DNA of 11,815 nt, taken from NCBI GenBank assembly GCA_035564555.1, contig DATMTS010000102.1, positions 1-11,815 of the forward strand. The letters run 5' to 3'. The notes under the pieces were generated by a model. That model ran no database searches. It was given only the letters and a program-made list of their open reading frames with translations, and was not told the DNA's origin. The DNA is from DATMTS01 sp035564555. Its GTDB lineage: Bacteria > Actinomycetota > Actinomycetes > Actinomycetales > Microbacteriaceae. Both the position numbers and the translations under genes were made by a program. Of this stretch, positions 1 through 6,394 are shown one piece after another; the first letter of the stretch is position 1, and every line of letters begins with the position of its first letter.

Positions 1-12
1 CGCGGCGCGTGC

Positions 13-72
13 GCGGTGTGGCACGTGTGCGGTGTGGCGCGTGTGCGGTGTGGCGCGTGTGCGGTGTGGCGC
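13..72. repeat. 16-bp tandem repeat, 3.75 copies
   Basis: The unit gcggtgtggcgcgtgt runs at 13-28 (one change, gca for gcg), 29-44 and 45-60, followed by a 12-base partial copy at 61-72. The unit is not a multiple of 3, so it does not encode a regular peptide repeat. Near-identical copies suggest recent slippage expansion. Its function is unknown. Confidence 0.9.
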
Positions 73-106
73 ACCCGGCGCCCCCGGCGCACCCGGCGCA
101 CCCGTT
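71..106. repeat. 9-bp tandem repeat, about 4 copies
   Basis: The unit gcacccggc occurs at 71-79, 80-88 (gcccccggc), 89-97 and 98-106 (ending tt). It directly joins the 16-bp repeat and shares no unit with it, so two separate slippage tracts are adjacent. Confidence 0.8.
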
Positions 107-376
107 CGACGCAACGCCGTTCACTCTCGGCGCCAACCGAATGACGCACGGCTTTCGTCGGGTACAACGGCAATCCGGTAGCTCCTTTGCCGTCGTATCC
201 ACCGATTGCCGCTATTCGCGAAACAGCGAAGACGGCGTCTCGTCGCCATCCGGCCGGGCGGCGCGCATACAGGAGCCGGAGATCGTCTTTGCCTCCACAG
301 GCTGTGCATCGGCGACCTTTCGATAGTTCGGGCATGCGAGGACGAATGCTCCGGCATCGTGGCGCACACTGGCCGC

Positions 377-1237
377 ATGCTGCTGAACGACTACCTGCGG
401 TCACGGGACGGCATCGTGCGACGAGTCGAGCTGCGCGACCGCGGCTTGACGTCGTACCGGATCAACGCGCTCATCGAAGCGGGGGAACTGATTCCTGTCG
501 GTCGCAACAGGGTCGCGCACCCGCAATGCCCAGCTCCGGTCATCGCCGCGGCGCAGGCGGGCGCGCGGCTGGGCTGTATCTCTGCAGCGGCGCTTCGCGG
601 GCTGTGGGTACCCGATGACGACAGGAGGCTGCACTTCGCCGTTTCCCACGGCTACTCAAGGCGGGCACCGTCGGAAGATTCCGCGCCCGTGTTGCATCGG
701 TCACACGTCCCGGTGCCGACGGGCGCCGGACAGACCGTCGACGTGTTGCCGAACGTTCTGGTACACGTGGCCCGTTGTCAGAGGCTGGAATACGCGGTCG
801 CGTTGTTCGACTCTGCTTTGAATCAACGCCGCCTTGAGTTGGAAGAGCTGCGGGGCATGGCGGCAAAGCAGTCCAGGAGGTTTCAACGCGTCGTAGCGTT
901 GTGCGACGGGCGCGCGGATGCCGGGAACGAGTCTGTGCTGCGGGTCCGACTCGGCCAGATCGGCATCGTGATGGTTCCCCAGGTCGTGATCGACGGGCAT
1001 CCCGTCGACGGGCTGATCGGGGAACGACTCGTGATCCAGTCCGACGGATTCGGTCCGCATTCTGACCCGGTTCGCAGAGCCCGGGACCTGCGGCAGGATA
1101 ATCGGATGCGATTGCGCGGCTATGAGGTGCAGCGCTTCTCCGCCGTTCAGGTTCTCCATCGTTGGGACTACGTCGAGTCGATGATCGTCGGAGCGATGGC
1201 ACAGGGCCTGCATCTCGCACCGCGCCGCCGCGGATAG
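377..1237 (+). CDS. AbiEi-like N-terminus plus DUF559/Vsr-like nuclease-fold protein
   Basis: The 286-residue protein has the two-part layout common in actinobacterial proteins annotated as AbiEi-family antitoxin or DUF559. Residues 1-50 form a winged-helix-like segment (LRSRDGIVRRVELRDRGLT) and residues 180-260 resemble a Vsr/PD-(D/E)XK fold. Visible fold residues are E185, D211 in HPVDGLIGERLVI, D223 in IQSDG, H228, and the tail pattern RD..QDN.....GYEVQRF. The usual VIExDG glutamate is Gln here (Q221). Catalysis is therefore uncertain, although I recall Gln at this place in relatives too. The ATG at 377 was chosen because homology-like sequence begins there. An in-frame GTG at 359 is the alternative, and neither has a good Shine-Dalgarno. 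No AbiEii toxin gene lies beside it, so a toxin-antitoxin role is not supported. It ends facing acs. Family assignment is fairly sure; function is unknown. Confidence 0.8.
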   Translation: MLLNDYLRSRDGIVRRVELRDRGLTSYRINALIEAGELIPVGRNRVAHPQCPAPVIAAAQAGARLGCISAAALRGLWVPDDDRRLHFAVSHGYSRRAPSEDSAPVLHRSHVPVPTGAGQTVDVLPNVLVHVARCQRLEYAVALFDSALNQRRLELEELRGMAAKQSRRFQRVVALCDGRADAGNESVLRVRLGQIGIVMVPQVVIDGHPVDGLIGERLVIQSDGFGPHSDPVRRARDLRQDNRMRLRGYEVQRFSAVQVLHRWDYVESMIVGAMAQGLHLAPRRRG

Positions 1238-1302
1238 CAGCGAAGCGTCACCGCATCGATGTCAGCGTGGTGTCGGTCAGCGCGACGTCGCGAGCCGAAA
1301 CG

Positions 1303-1365
1303 CGGCATTCACGAGATGGAACGGCGATTCCGGGACAGAATTGCCGCCGCATCTCGTGAATGCCG
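1303..1365. terminator. Long hairpin between convergent genes, probable bidirectional terminator
   Basis: A perfect 16-bp inverted repeat (cggcattcacgagatg at 1303-1318, its complement at 1350-1365) encloses a second 9-bp stem (1322-1330 with 1338-1346, one G-U pair) and a 7-base loop. The two stems are separated by a 3x3 internal loop. It sits 65 bases past the stop of the plus gene and about 105 bases past the stop of acs, as expected for a shared terminator. Neither side has a U tract, which actinobacterial terminators often lack. A mobile palindromic repeat is the alternative. Confidence 0.55.
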
Positions 1366-1425
1366 TTGTACGTGTGCCACTGGCGTCGGCCCTGCGCGCC
1401 GCGCAAGACCGCGCGCCTGCTCGAC

Positions 1426-1467
1426 GCGCAAACCGCACGGCGCAAACCGCACGGCGCAAACCGCACG
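1426..1467. repeat. 14-bp tandem repeat x 3 abutting the acs stop
   Basis: The unit gcgcaaaccgcacg occurs at 1426-1439, 1440-1453 and 1454-1467 with no differences. It ends three bases before the acs stop codon (1471-1473, minus strand), so it lies in the acs 3' untranslated region. No function can be assigned. Confidence 0.9.
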
Positions 1468-1470
1468 GCG

Positions 1471-3420
1471 TCAGTTCAGCTTGTCGGCGATGATCTGCAT
1501 CACGGTCGTGTCGGCGAGCGTAGTGGTGTCACCGACCTCGCGACCCTCCGCGACGTCACGCAGCAGCCGACGCATGATCTTGCCGCTACGTGTTTTCGGC
1601 AGCTCGTTCACGATATACACCTGACGAGGCCGGGCGATCGCGCCGATCTGCTGCGCTACGTGTGCGCGAAGCAGCTCCGCGACATCCGCTCGTTCGGCCG
1701 CCTCGACCTGCGACTCTTTGATGATCACGAATGCGACCACGGCCTGGCCGGTCATCTCATCGGATGCTCCGACAACGGCGGCTTCCGCAGTCAGGGGATG
1801 CGCCACGAGCGACGACTCGATCTCAGCCGTCGAGAGGCGATGGCCTGAGACGTTCATCACATCGTCGACGCGTCCCATCAGCCAGATCTCGCCGTCCTTG
1901 TCGCGGCGGGCGCCGTCGCCCGCGAAGTAGACGCCGTCGAACTTCGACCAGTACGTCTCGACGAACCGCTCCGGGTCGCCCCAGATGCCGCGCAGCATCG
2001 ACGGCCACGGCTCGGTGATCACCAGCAGCCCGCCCTGATCGGCGCCCACGGGCTCGCCCGAGTCGGAGACGACATCCACCGAGATCCCCGGCAGCGGCAC
2101 TTGCGCGCTTCCCGGCTTCGCCGTCGTGATCCCCGGCAGAGGCGAGATCATGATGGATCCCGTTTCGGTCTGCCACCAGGTGTCGACGATCGGCGTGCGG
2201 TCGCCGCCGATGACCTCGCGGTACCACATCCATGCCTCGGGGTTGATGGGTTCGCCCACCGAGCCGAGCAGGCGCAACGACGACAGGTCGAATTGCTGCG
2301 GGATGTGCCTGCCCTGCTTCATGAACGATCGGATCGCCGTCGGTGCCGTGTAGAAGATCGTCACGTCGTACTTCTGGATGATCTCCCACCAGCGACCGGG
2401 ATGCGGCGTCTCGGGCGTCCCCTCGTACATCACCTGCGTGGCACCGTTGGCGAGCGGACCGTAGACGACGTAGCTGTGCCCGGTGACCCAGCCGATGTCG
2501 GCGCTGCACCAGTACACATCGGTCTCGGGGTGCAGGTCGAAGACGTTCTTGTGCGTGAACGCCGTCTGCGTCAGGTAGCCGCCGGAGGCGTGCAGGATGC
2601 CCTTGGGCTTTCCTGTCGTGCCGGAGGTGTAGAGGATGTAGAGGGGATGCTCCGCCGGGAACGGCTTGGCGACGTGCTCGGTGTCGACCTGGGCGAGTTC
2701 CTCGTGCCACCAGAGATCGCGTCCCGGGGTCCACTCCACGTCGTTGTCGCCGCGCTTGATCACGAGCACGTGTTTGACGTCGGTCTCACCGAGCCGCAGC
2801 GCGGCATCCACCGCCGGCTTGAGCGCAGAGACCTTGCCCTTACGCCAGCCGCCGTCCGCGGTGATGACAAGCTTGGCATCCGCGTCGTCGATGCGGGAGT
2901 AGAGGCTCTCGGCGCTGAACCCGCCGAACACTACCGAGTGAACGGCGCCGATGCGGGCCACGGCGAGCATCGCGATGACGGCCTCGGGGATCATCGGCAA
3001 GTAGATCGCGACGCGGTCGCCCTCGCGGATGCCGAGGCTGGTCAGCAGGTTCGCCGCTCGCTTCACCTCCGCGGTGAGCTCGGCATAGGTGATCGTGCGG
3101 GAGTCGCCCGGCTCGCCTTCCCAATGGATTGCGACGCGCTCGCCGTTGCCTGCCAGCACGTGACGATCGAGGCAGTTGTATGCCACGTTCAGCTCGCCGT
3201 CGTCGAACCACTTCGCGAACGGGGCGTTCGACCAGTCGAGCACCCGTGTGAACGGCTTGTGCCAGTGCAGCAGTGCGCGGGCCTGATCGGCCCAGAACCC
3301 TTCCCGGTCGGCCGCCGCCTGCTCGTACAGTCGCGGGTCGGCGACCGCTTGTGCTGCGAACTCCTCGCTGGGCGGGAACCGACGGGATTCGTGAAGCAGG
3401 TTGTCGATGGTGTCGGCCAT
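1471..3420 (-). CDS. acs: Acetyl-CoA synthetase (AMP-forming)
   Basis: The 649-residue protein, usual length for the family, converts acetate, ATP and CoA to acetyl-CoA through acetyl-AMP in the cytoplasm. An ACAS_N region covers about residues 20-75 and the AMP-binding domain follows. The P-loop-like YTSGTTGKPKG is at 264-274. DTWWQTETG at 413-421 carries the Trp that narrows the pocket to acetate. The hinge and A8 region GDGARRDKDGE starts at 501. The C-terminal RSGKIMRRLL (611-620) holds K614, the catalytic lysine that protein acetyltransferases acetylate in homologues, so post-translational control is likely. The ATG at 3420 has an AAAGGAG about 10 bases upstream. The gene stands alone, divergent from the tad operon and convergent with the 377-1237 gene. 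The C-terminal motifs favour acetate over propionate as substrate. Confidence 0.97.
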   Translation of the reverse strand: MADTIDNLLHESRRFPPSEEFAAQAVADPRLYEQAAADREGFWADQARALLHWHKPFTRVLDWSNAPFAKWFDDGELNVAYNCLDRHVLAGNGERVAIHWEGEPGDSRTITYAELTAEVKRAANLLTSLGIREGDRVAIYLPMIPEAVIAMLAVARIGAVHSVVFGGFSAESLYSRIDDADAKLVITADGGWRKGKVSALKPAVDAALRLGETDVKHVLVIKRGDNDVEWTPGRDLWWHEELAQVDTEHVAKPFPAEHPLYILYTSGTTGKPKGILHASGGYLTQTAFTHKNVFDLHPETDVYWCSADIGWVTGHSYVVYGPLANGATQVMYEGTPETPHPGRWWEIIQKYDVTIFYTAPTAIRSFMKQGRHIPQQFDLSSLRLLGSVGEPINPEAWMWYREVIGGDRTPIVDTWWQTETGSIMISPLPGITTAKPGSAQVPLPGISVDVVSDSGEPVGADQGGLLVITEPWPSMLRGIWGDPERFVETYWSKFDGVYFAGDGARRDKDGEIWLMGRVDDVMNVSGHRLSTAEIESSLVAHPLTAEAAVVGASDEMTGQAVVAFVIIKESQVEAAERADVAELLRAHVAQQIGAIARPRQVYIVNELPKTRSGKIMRRLLRDVAEGREVGDTTTLADTTVMQIIADKLN

Positions 3421-3468
3421 AGGGATCTCGCTCCTTTGCGACGCGTCTGTTCCCTCGAATGCGCGGGA

Positions 3469-3496
3469 TCAGTAGAGACCCTATCGCGGCGGTCAA
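3469..3496 (-). promoter_or_regulatory. Possible acs promoter
   Basis: On the minus strand TTGACC (3496-3491) and TACTGA (3474-3469) are 16 bases apart and would start transcription about 40 bases before the acs ATG. The -35 match is good and the -10 is weak. The AT-rich stretch at 3531-3592 is an alternative promoter location. Confidence 0.25.
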
Positions 3497-3606
3497 GGCG
3501 GTCATCTCCGGAGCAGCAGCGCCCGTCAAAAATGCCTTGCGAAATAAACTTGATAGCGTACACTGGCTCCTGGCCGAATGAATATTCTGGCGTGCGGCGC
3601 GCGTGA

Positions 3607-3652
3607 TTCCCCCCAATCCAGCGTCGCTGAGGCGGCACCTGTTCCCCCCAAT
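3607..3652. repeat. 11-bp direct repeat in the divergent spacer
   Basis: TTCCCCCCAAT occurs at 3607-3617 and 3642-3652, 35 bases apart from start to start. The second copy lies in the loop of the hairpin at 3631-3662. Such spaced copies between divergent genes could be operators, but no known regulator site is recognised. Confidence 0.55.
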
Positions 3653-3662
3653 GGGTGCCGCC
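3631..3662. other. Hairpin in the divergent spacer
   Basis: Perfect 9-bp arms ggcggcacc (3631-3639) and ggtgccgcc (3654-3662) enclose a 14-base loop. On the plus strand the right arm is followed by a pyrimidine run ending cttcttt, so it could terminate stray rightward transcription. No gene runs into it from the left, so a regulatory or insulating role is equally possible. Confidence 0.45.
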
Positions 3663-3875
3663 CCCCTTCTTTAACGCCTCTTTGATGCCGCCGGTTTGTC
3701 GCGCGGTTGATGCGCGGTTTGATGCCGGCGGACTCTGGCGGACTGGTCCCGGTCTGCGCGGCCCTGCCTTCGGCGATCCGCTCCCTGCACGTCGGCACTC
3801 TGTCTCAACAGGCCGTGCTGCGCTCGGTTGTGCCAGCTGAGCACCATCAGCCTCCGGACGACGTGATCTGCTGGC

Positions 3876-3881
3876 TAACCT
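3876..3881 (+). promoter_or_regulatory. Possible -10 element for a leaderless tad operon
   Basis: TAACCT fits the actinobacterial TANNNT -10 pattern and ends 6 bases before the tadA ATG at 3888, which would place the transcript start at or next to the start codon. There is no Shine-Dalgarno before this ATG, which agrees with leaderless translation. No -35 match is visible at the usual spacing, so support is modest. Confidence 0.35.
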
Positions 3882-3887
3882 GCCCAT

Positions 3888-5339
3888 ATGGCGAGGGATT
3901 CAACGACTGAGGATGCGGTGCCGTTCGTGGTGCGACCGGTCCGATCGCGTGTCGCTCGGTCGGATCCCACCGGGAACCGTAAGGGGAGCGCACCTGCTCG
4001 CCGACTGGACAACGAGAAGCATGACGATCGCAATGCCGTCGCCCGTAGGGATGGTGGCGGAGTGGCACCGGGTTCGGTAGGCGGCGGCGTGGGGGCCGCT
4101 GCCGACGGTGATGCTGCAGGCGGCGCAGCAGCCGCCGTCTCCGGCGCAGCAGCCGCTGTCTCCGGCACCGCAGCCGTTGCCGCGACACGCGAAACGGTCG
4201 TCGGACGGACCGACCCATTGTCAGCGGCTCCGCCCGATGGCCTGCCCTCGGATCCGGCTGTCGAGGTTGCCTGTGCGGAGCACGCAGCGGCTCCCCCCGA
4301 TGGTGGCCTCGATGAGCCGAGCGACCGCGATGGCGACACCGGCCTCGACGGCTCGGATGACGGCCCTGACAGTGCCGAGGACTGGGCGCAATTCGGCTCC
4401 CTCGCGCCATTCGTCGCACGACCCGGCGTGACCGACGTCTTCGTGAACGGGTCGGACGGGCTCTGGTTCGAAGACGGCGGCGGTCTGCGCCGCGACGACG
4501 CCTGGTGGTGCGACGAGCGAGGGCTTCGCGAGTTGGCCGTGCGCCTGGTGGGGCTCGGCGGTCGGCACATCGACGAGGCGACCCCGTGCGTGGACGTGCG
4601 CTTGCGCGACGGGATGCGAGTGCACGCGGTTCTGCCGCCGATCTCGACGAACGGCACCCTGCTGTCGATCCGCATTCCGCGCCGCCGGTCGTTCCGATTC
4701 GACGAATTGGCGGCCGCCGGAATGGTGACCGTCGAACAGGCGGCTCGCCTGCGTCGCGCGATCTCCGCAAGGGAGAACCTGCTGGTCGCCGGTCCCGCGG
4801 GCAGCGGCAAGACCACCCTGCTTTCTGCACTGCTCGCCGAAGCGCCGCACCACGAACGACTCGTCTGCATCGAAGACGTGGCCGAACTGCGTGTTCGCCA
4901 TCCGCACGTGGTATCGCTTGAGGCACGGCAATCCAATGTCGAGGGCGCGGGCGAGGTCGGGTTGGCGCGGTTGGTCCGCGAGGCGTTGCGGATGCGACCG
5001 GACAGGGTGGTGGTCGGAGAGTGCCGAGGAGCCGAGGTGCGCGAGTTGCTCTCCGCTTTGAACACGGGCCACGACGGCGGGGCCGGAACTCTGCACGCGA
5101 ACTCGTTGACTGATGTTCCTGCGCGGCTCGAGGCGCTCGGAGCCCTCGCCGGGATGTCGGTGGAAGCGGTGGCCCGCCAGACCGTCAGCGCGATCGGTCT
5201 CGTGGTCCAACTGGAACGCGTCGGCGGCACCCGACGTGTATCGCGCATGGGACGTTTCGAAGTGGATGTCCACGGGCGGCTGACGATCGCCGCGGACGGT
5301 CAAACTGGGGCGCCTGCCCTCCGAGACGTGCCGTGCTGA
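3888..5339 (+). CDS. tadA: TadA-type pilus assembly ATPase (CpaF/VirB11 family)
   Basis: This cytoplasmic hexameric ATPase powers assembly of the Tad (type IVc) pilus. The conserved core begins near residue 165 (LAPFVARPGVTDVFVNG). It carries Walker A GPAGSGKTT (302-310), an Asp box CIEDVAEL (327-334), Walker B VVVGECRG (374-381) and a His box GHDGGAGTLHAN (394-405). All key residues are intact. The protein has 483 residues because about 160 extra residues precede the core. They are rich in Ala, Gly, Asp and Pro, look disordered, and include three near-identical 7-residue repeats (79-99). The start at 3888 is the first ATG and lacks a Shine-Dalgarno; a GTG near 4062 is the only later alternative before the core and would still leave a long extension. 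The stop overlaps the next gene by 7 bases, implying coupling. Confidence 0.92.
   Translation: MARDSTTEDAVPFVVRPVRSRVARSDPTGNRKGSAPARRLDNEKHDDRNAVARRDGGGVAPGSVGGGVGAAADGDAAGGAAAAVSGAAAAVSGTAAVAATRETVVGRTDPLSAAPPDGLPSDPAVEVACAEHAAAPPDGGLDEPSDRDGDTGLDGSDDGPDSAEDWAQFGSLAPFVARPGVTDVFVNGSDGLWFEDGGGLRRDDAWWCDERGLRELAVRLVGLGGRHIDEATPCVDVRLRDGMRVHAVLPPISTNGTLLSIRIPRRRSFRFDELAAAGMVTVEQAARLRRAISARENLLVAGPAGSGKTTLLSALLAEAPHHERLVCIEDVAELRVRHPHVVSLEARQSNVEGAGEVGLARLVREALRMRPDRVVVGECRGAEVRELLSALNTGHDGGAGTLHANSLTDVPARLEALGALAGMSVEAVARQTVSAIGLVVQLERVGGTRRVSRMGRFEVDVHGRLTIAADGQTGAPALRDVPC
4122..4184 (+). repeat. 21-bp tandem repeat x 3 inside tadA
   Basis: Units at 4122-4142 and 4143-4163 differ by one base and encode GAAAAVS twice. 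A third, diverged unit at 4164-4184 encodes GTAAVAA. It lies in the disordered N-terminal extension, and its in-frame length means copy-number change would not break the gene. Confidence 0.85.
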
Positions 5340-6265
5340 GGCGTCGTAACCGAGCCAGGGCGCCCGCGATCGAGCAGATCGCCTCGCTCGCCGAGCGGCT
5401 GGCAGTGCTGCTGGCCGCCGGGGTCCCACCGTCGGCCGTCTGGGGCCACTTGGCCGACGCGATTCCCCTCGCAACGGTTGCGGCCGCAGCCGACGCGGCA
5501 GGCGAGGGTGAGAACGTGGCGGTCGCGATCGAGCGGGCATCCCGCACCGCCCCTGCCAGCGAACGAGCCGCATGGAACGCGCTCGCCGCCGTGTGGTTCG
5601 TCGCCGTCGAATCCGGTGCTCCGCTGGCCGATTGCCTGCGTTCGACTGCGTCGGCGTTCCGATCGCTCGCGCAGACCGAACGCGATCTCACCGTGGCGCT
5701 CGCCGGGCCGGCGTCCACGGCTCGGCTTGTGACAGCTCTTCCCGCGATCGGCCTGCTCTTCGGCGCCGCGCTCGGCTTCGATACGCTGCGCACACTCTTC
5801 GCCACACCGCCGGGTTGGTCCTGCCTGTTGATCGGCGTCGCGTTGATGCTGGGCGCCCGGCTCTGGAACCGGCGGATGATCCGGCGTGCCACGCCGACCG
5901 ACGCCAGCCCGGGGCTCGTCGTCGACCTCATCGCCGTGGCTATGGCCGGCGGCGGATCCGCCGAGCACGCGCGTGAACTCGTCACAGAAGCGACGCGTCG
6001 TTTCGCCGTCTCGACGAAGGGCTCCGATGCCGTCAAGTCGGTGTTCGAGTTGGCAGGGCGGGCGGGCATTCCCGTCGCGGAACTGATGCGCAGCGAAGCT
6101 GAACGGATCCGACTGGACGCACGGGCGGAAGGCCAGCGAGCCGCGGCCACGCTCGCTGTGCGGCTCATGCTGCCCCTTGCGCTCTGCGTTCTGCCCGCGT
6201 TCATGCTGCTGGCCGTCGCGCCGCTGATGCTTTCGATCATCTCCTCCACAATCGCCACTCTGTGA
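5333..6265 (+). CDS. Tad inner-membrane platform protein, TadB/TadC-like composite
   Basis: The 310-residue integral membrane protein of the T2SSF (GspF) family would form the platform on which TadA acts. Residues 15-130 are a cytoplasmic helical domain with the TadB-like pattern SGAPLADCLRSTASAF (94-109) and LAGPASTARLVTALP (123-137). Membrane segments follow at about 133-150 and 160-178. Residues 195-265 form a second helical domain with AGRAGIPVAELMRSEA (241-256), and the end LMLPLALCVLPAFMLL (278-293) matches the C-terminus typical of actinobacterial TadC. The two halves therefore look like a TadB end joined to a TadC-like unit, and no separate second gene exists here. The GTG at 5333 overlaps the tadA stop by 7 bases and has no Shine-Dalgarno, so translational coupling is likely. 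The family is sure; the composite reading is inference. Confidence 0.87.
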   Translation: MLRRRNRARAPAIEQIASLAERLAVLLAAGVPPSAVWGHLADAIPLATVAAAADAAGEGENVAVAIERASRTAPASERAAWNALAAVWFVAVESGAPLADCLRSTASAFRSLAQTERDLTVALAGPASTARLVTALPAIGLLFGAALGFDTLRTLFATPPGWSCLLIGVALMLGARLWNRRMIRRATPTDASPGLVVDLIAVAMAGGGSAEHARELVTEATRRFAVSTKGSDAVKSVFELAGRAGIPVAELMRSEAERIRLDARAEGQRAAATLAVRLMLPLALCVLPAFMLLAVAPLMLSIISSTIATL

Positions 6266-6343
6266 GAGTTGTGCACCGTTCGGGGCGTTTGCGGAATGCG
6301 CCTCTCGGCACCGGAGCAGACTTGAAAAGCTCGGCCAGGGTGG

Positions 6344-6368
6344 GCGGCGATCCTCTCAGGATCGCCGC
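6344..6368 (+). other. Perfect hairpin just upstream of the pilin gene
   Basis: Arms gcggcgatcct (6344-6354) and aggatcgccgc (6358-6368) pair perfectly over 11 bp around a 3-base loop. It lies in the only real gap of the tad operon (6266-6394), 26 bases before the pilin start. No U tract follows. It could slow decay of a processed pilin mRNA or act as a partial terminator, either of which would set pilin levels apart from the assembly proteins. Confidence 0.6.
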
Positions 6369-6394
6369 TAGGACTATCAAGAGAAGGGAACATC

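Larger units (their letters stand above)
1..376. other. Non-coding leader region, no gene supported
   Basis: No convincing coding region lies here. The open frames that cross it are short, rich in Arg, Pro and Ala, overlap one another on both strands and match no family I recognise. The first 106 bases are two tandem repeats, listed separately. The rest is ordinary high-GC sequence leading to the gene at 377. A good Shine-Dalgarno or a clear -35/-10 pair for that gene is not visible. The 3' end of a gene lying mostly outside the window cannot be excluded. Confidence 0.5.
3421..3887. promoter_or_regulatory. Divergent acs/tadA intergenic region
   Basis: This 467-base spacer holds no supportable gene; its open frames are short and overlap on both strands. 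It should contain the promoters of acs (leftward) and the tad operon (rightward). An unusually AT-rich stretch lies at about 3531-3592. A dense cluster of short repeats and a hairpin occupies 3600-3740. In the mycobacterial layout the TadZ-like gene ssd stands just before tadA, and nothing resembling it is here. Confidence 0.6.

Noticed and set aside
377..1237. AbiE-type toxin-antitoxin pair
   Set aside because: No AbiEii nucleotidyltransferase toxin gene lies next to it; the C-terminal half is a DUF559-like domain.
1303..1365. Miniature transposon (MITE)
   Set aside because: No flanking target-site duplication is visible and a second copy is not present in the window.
2101..3606. Plus-strand open frame of 501 codons opposite acs
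   Set aside because: Antisense to the conserved acs gene, with composition explained by its reverse complement.
3875..5248. Minus-strand open frame opposite tadA
   Set aside because: tadA has all ATPase motifs in its own frame; the antisense product is Ser/Arg/Pro-rich and matches nothing recognised.
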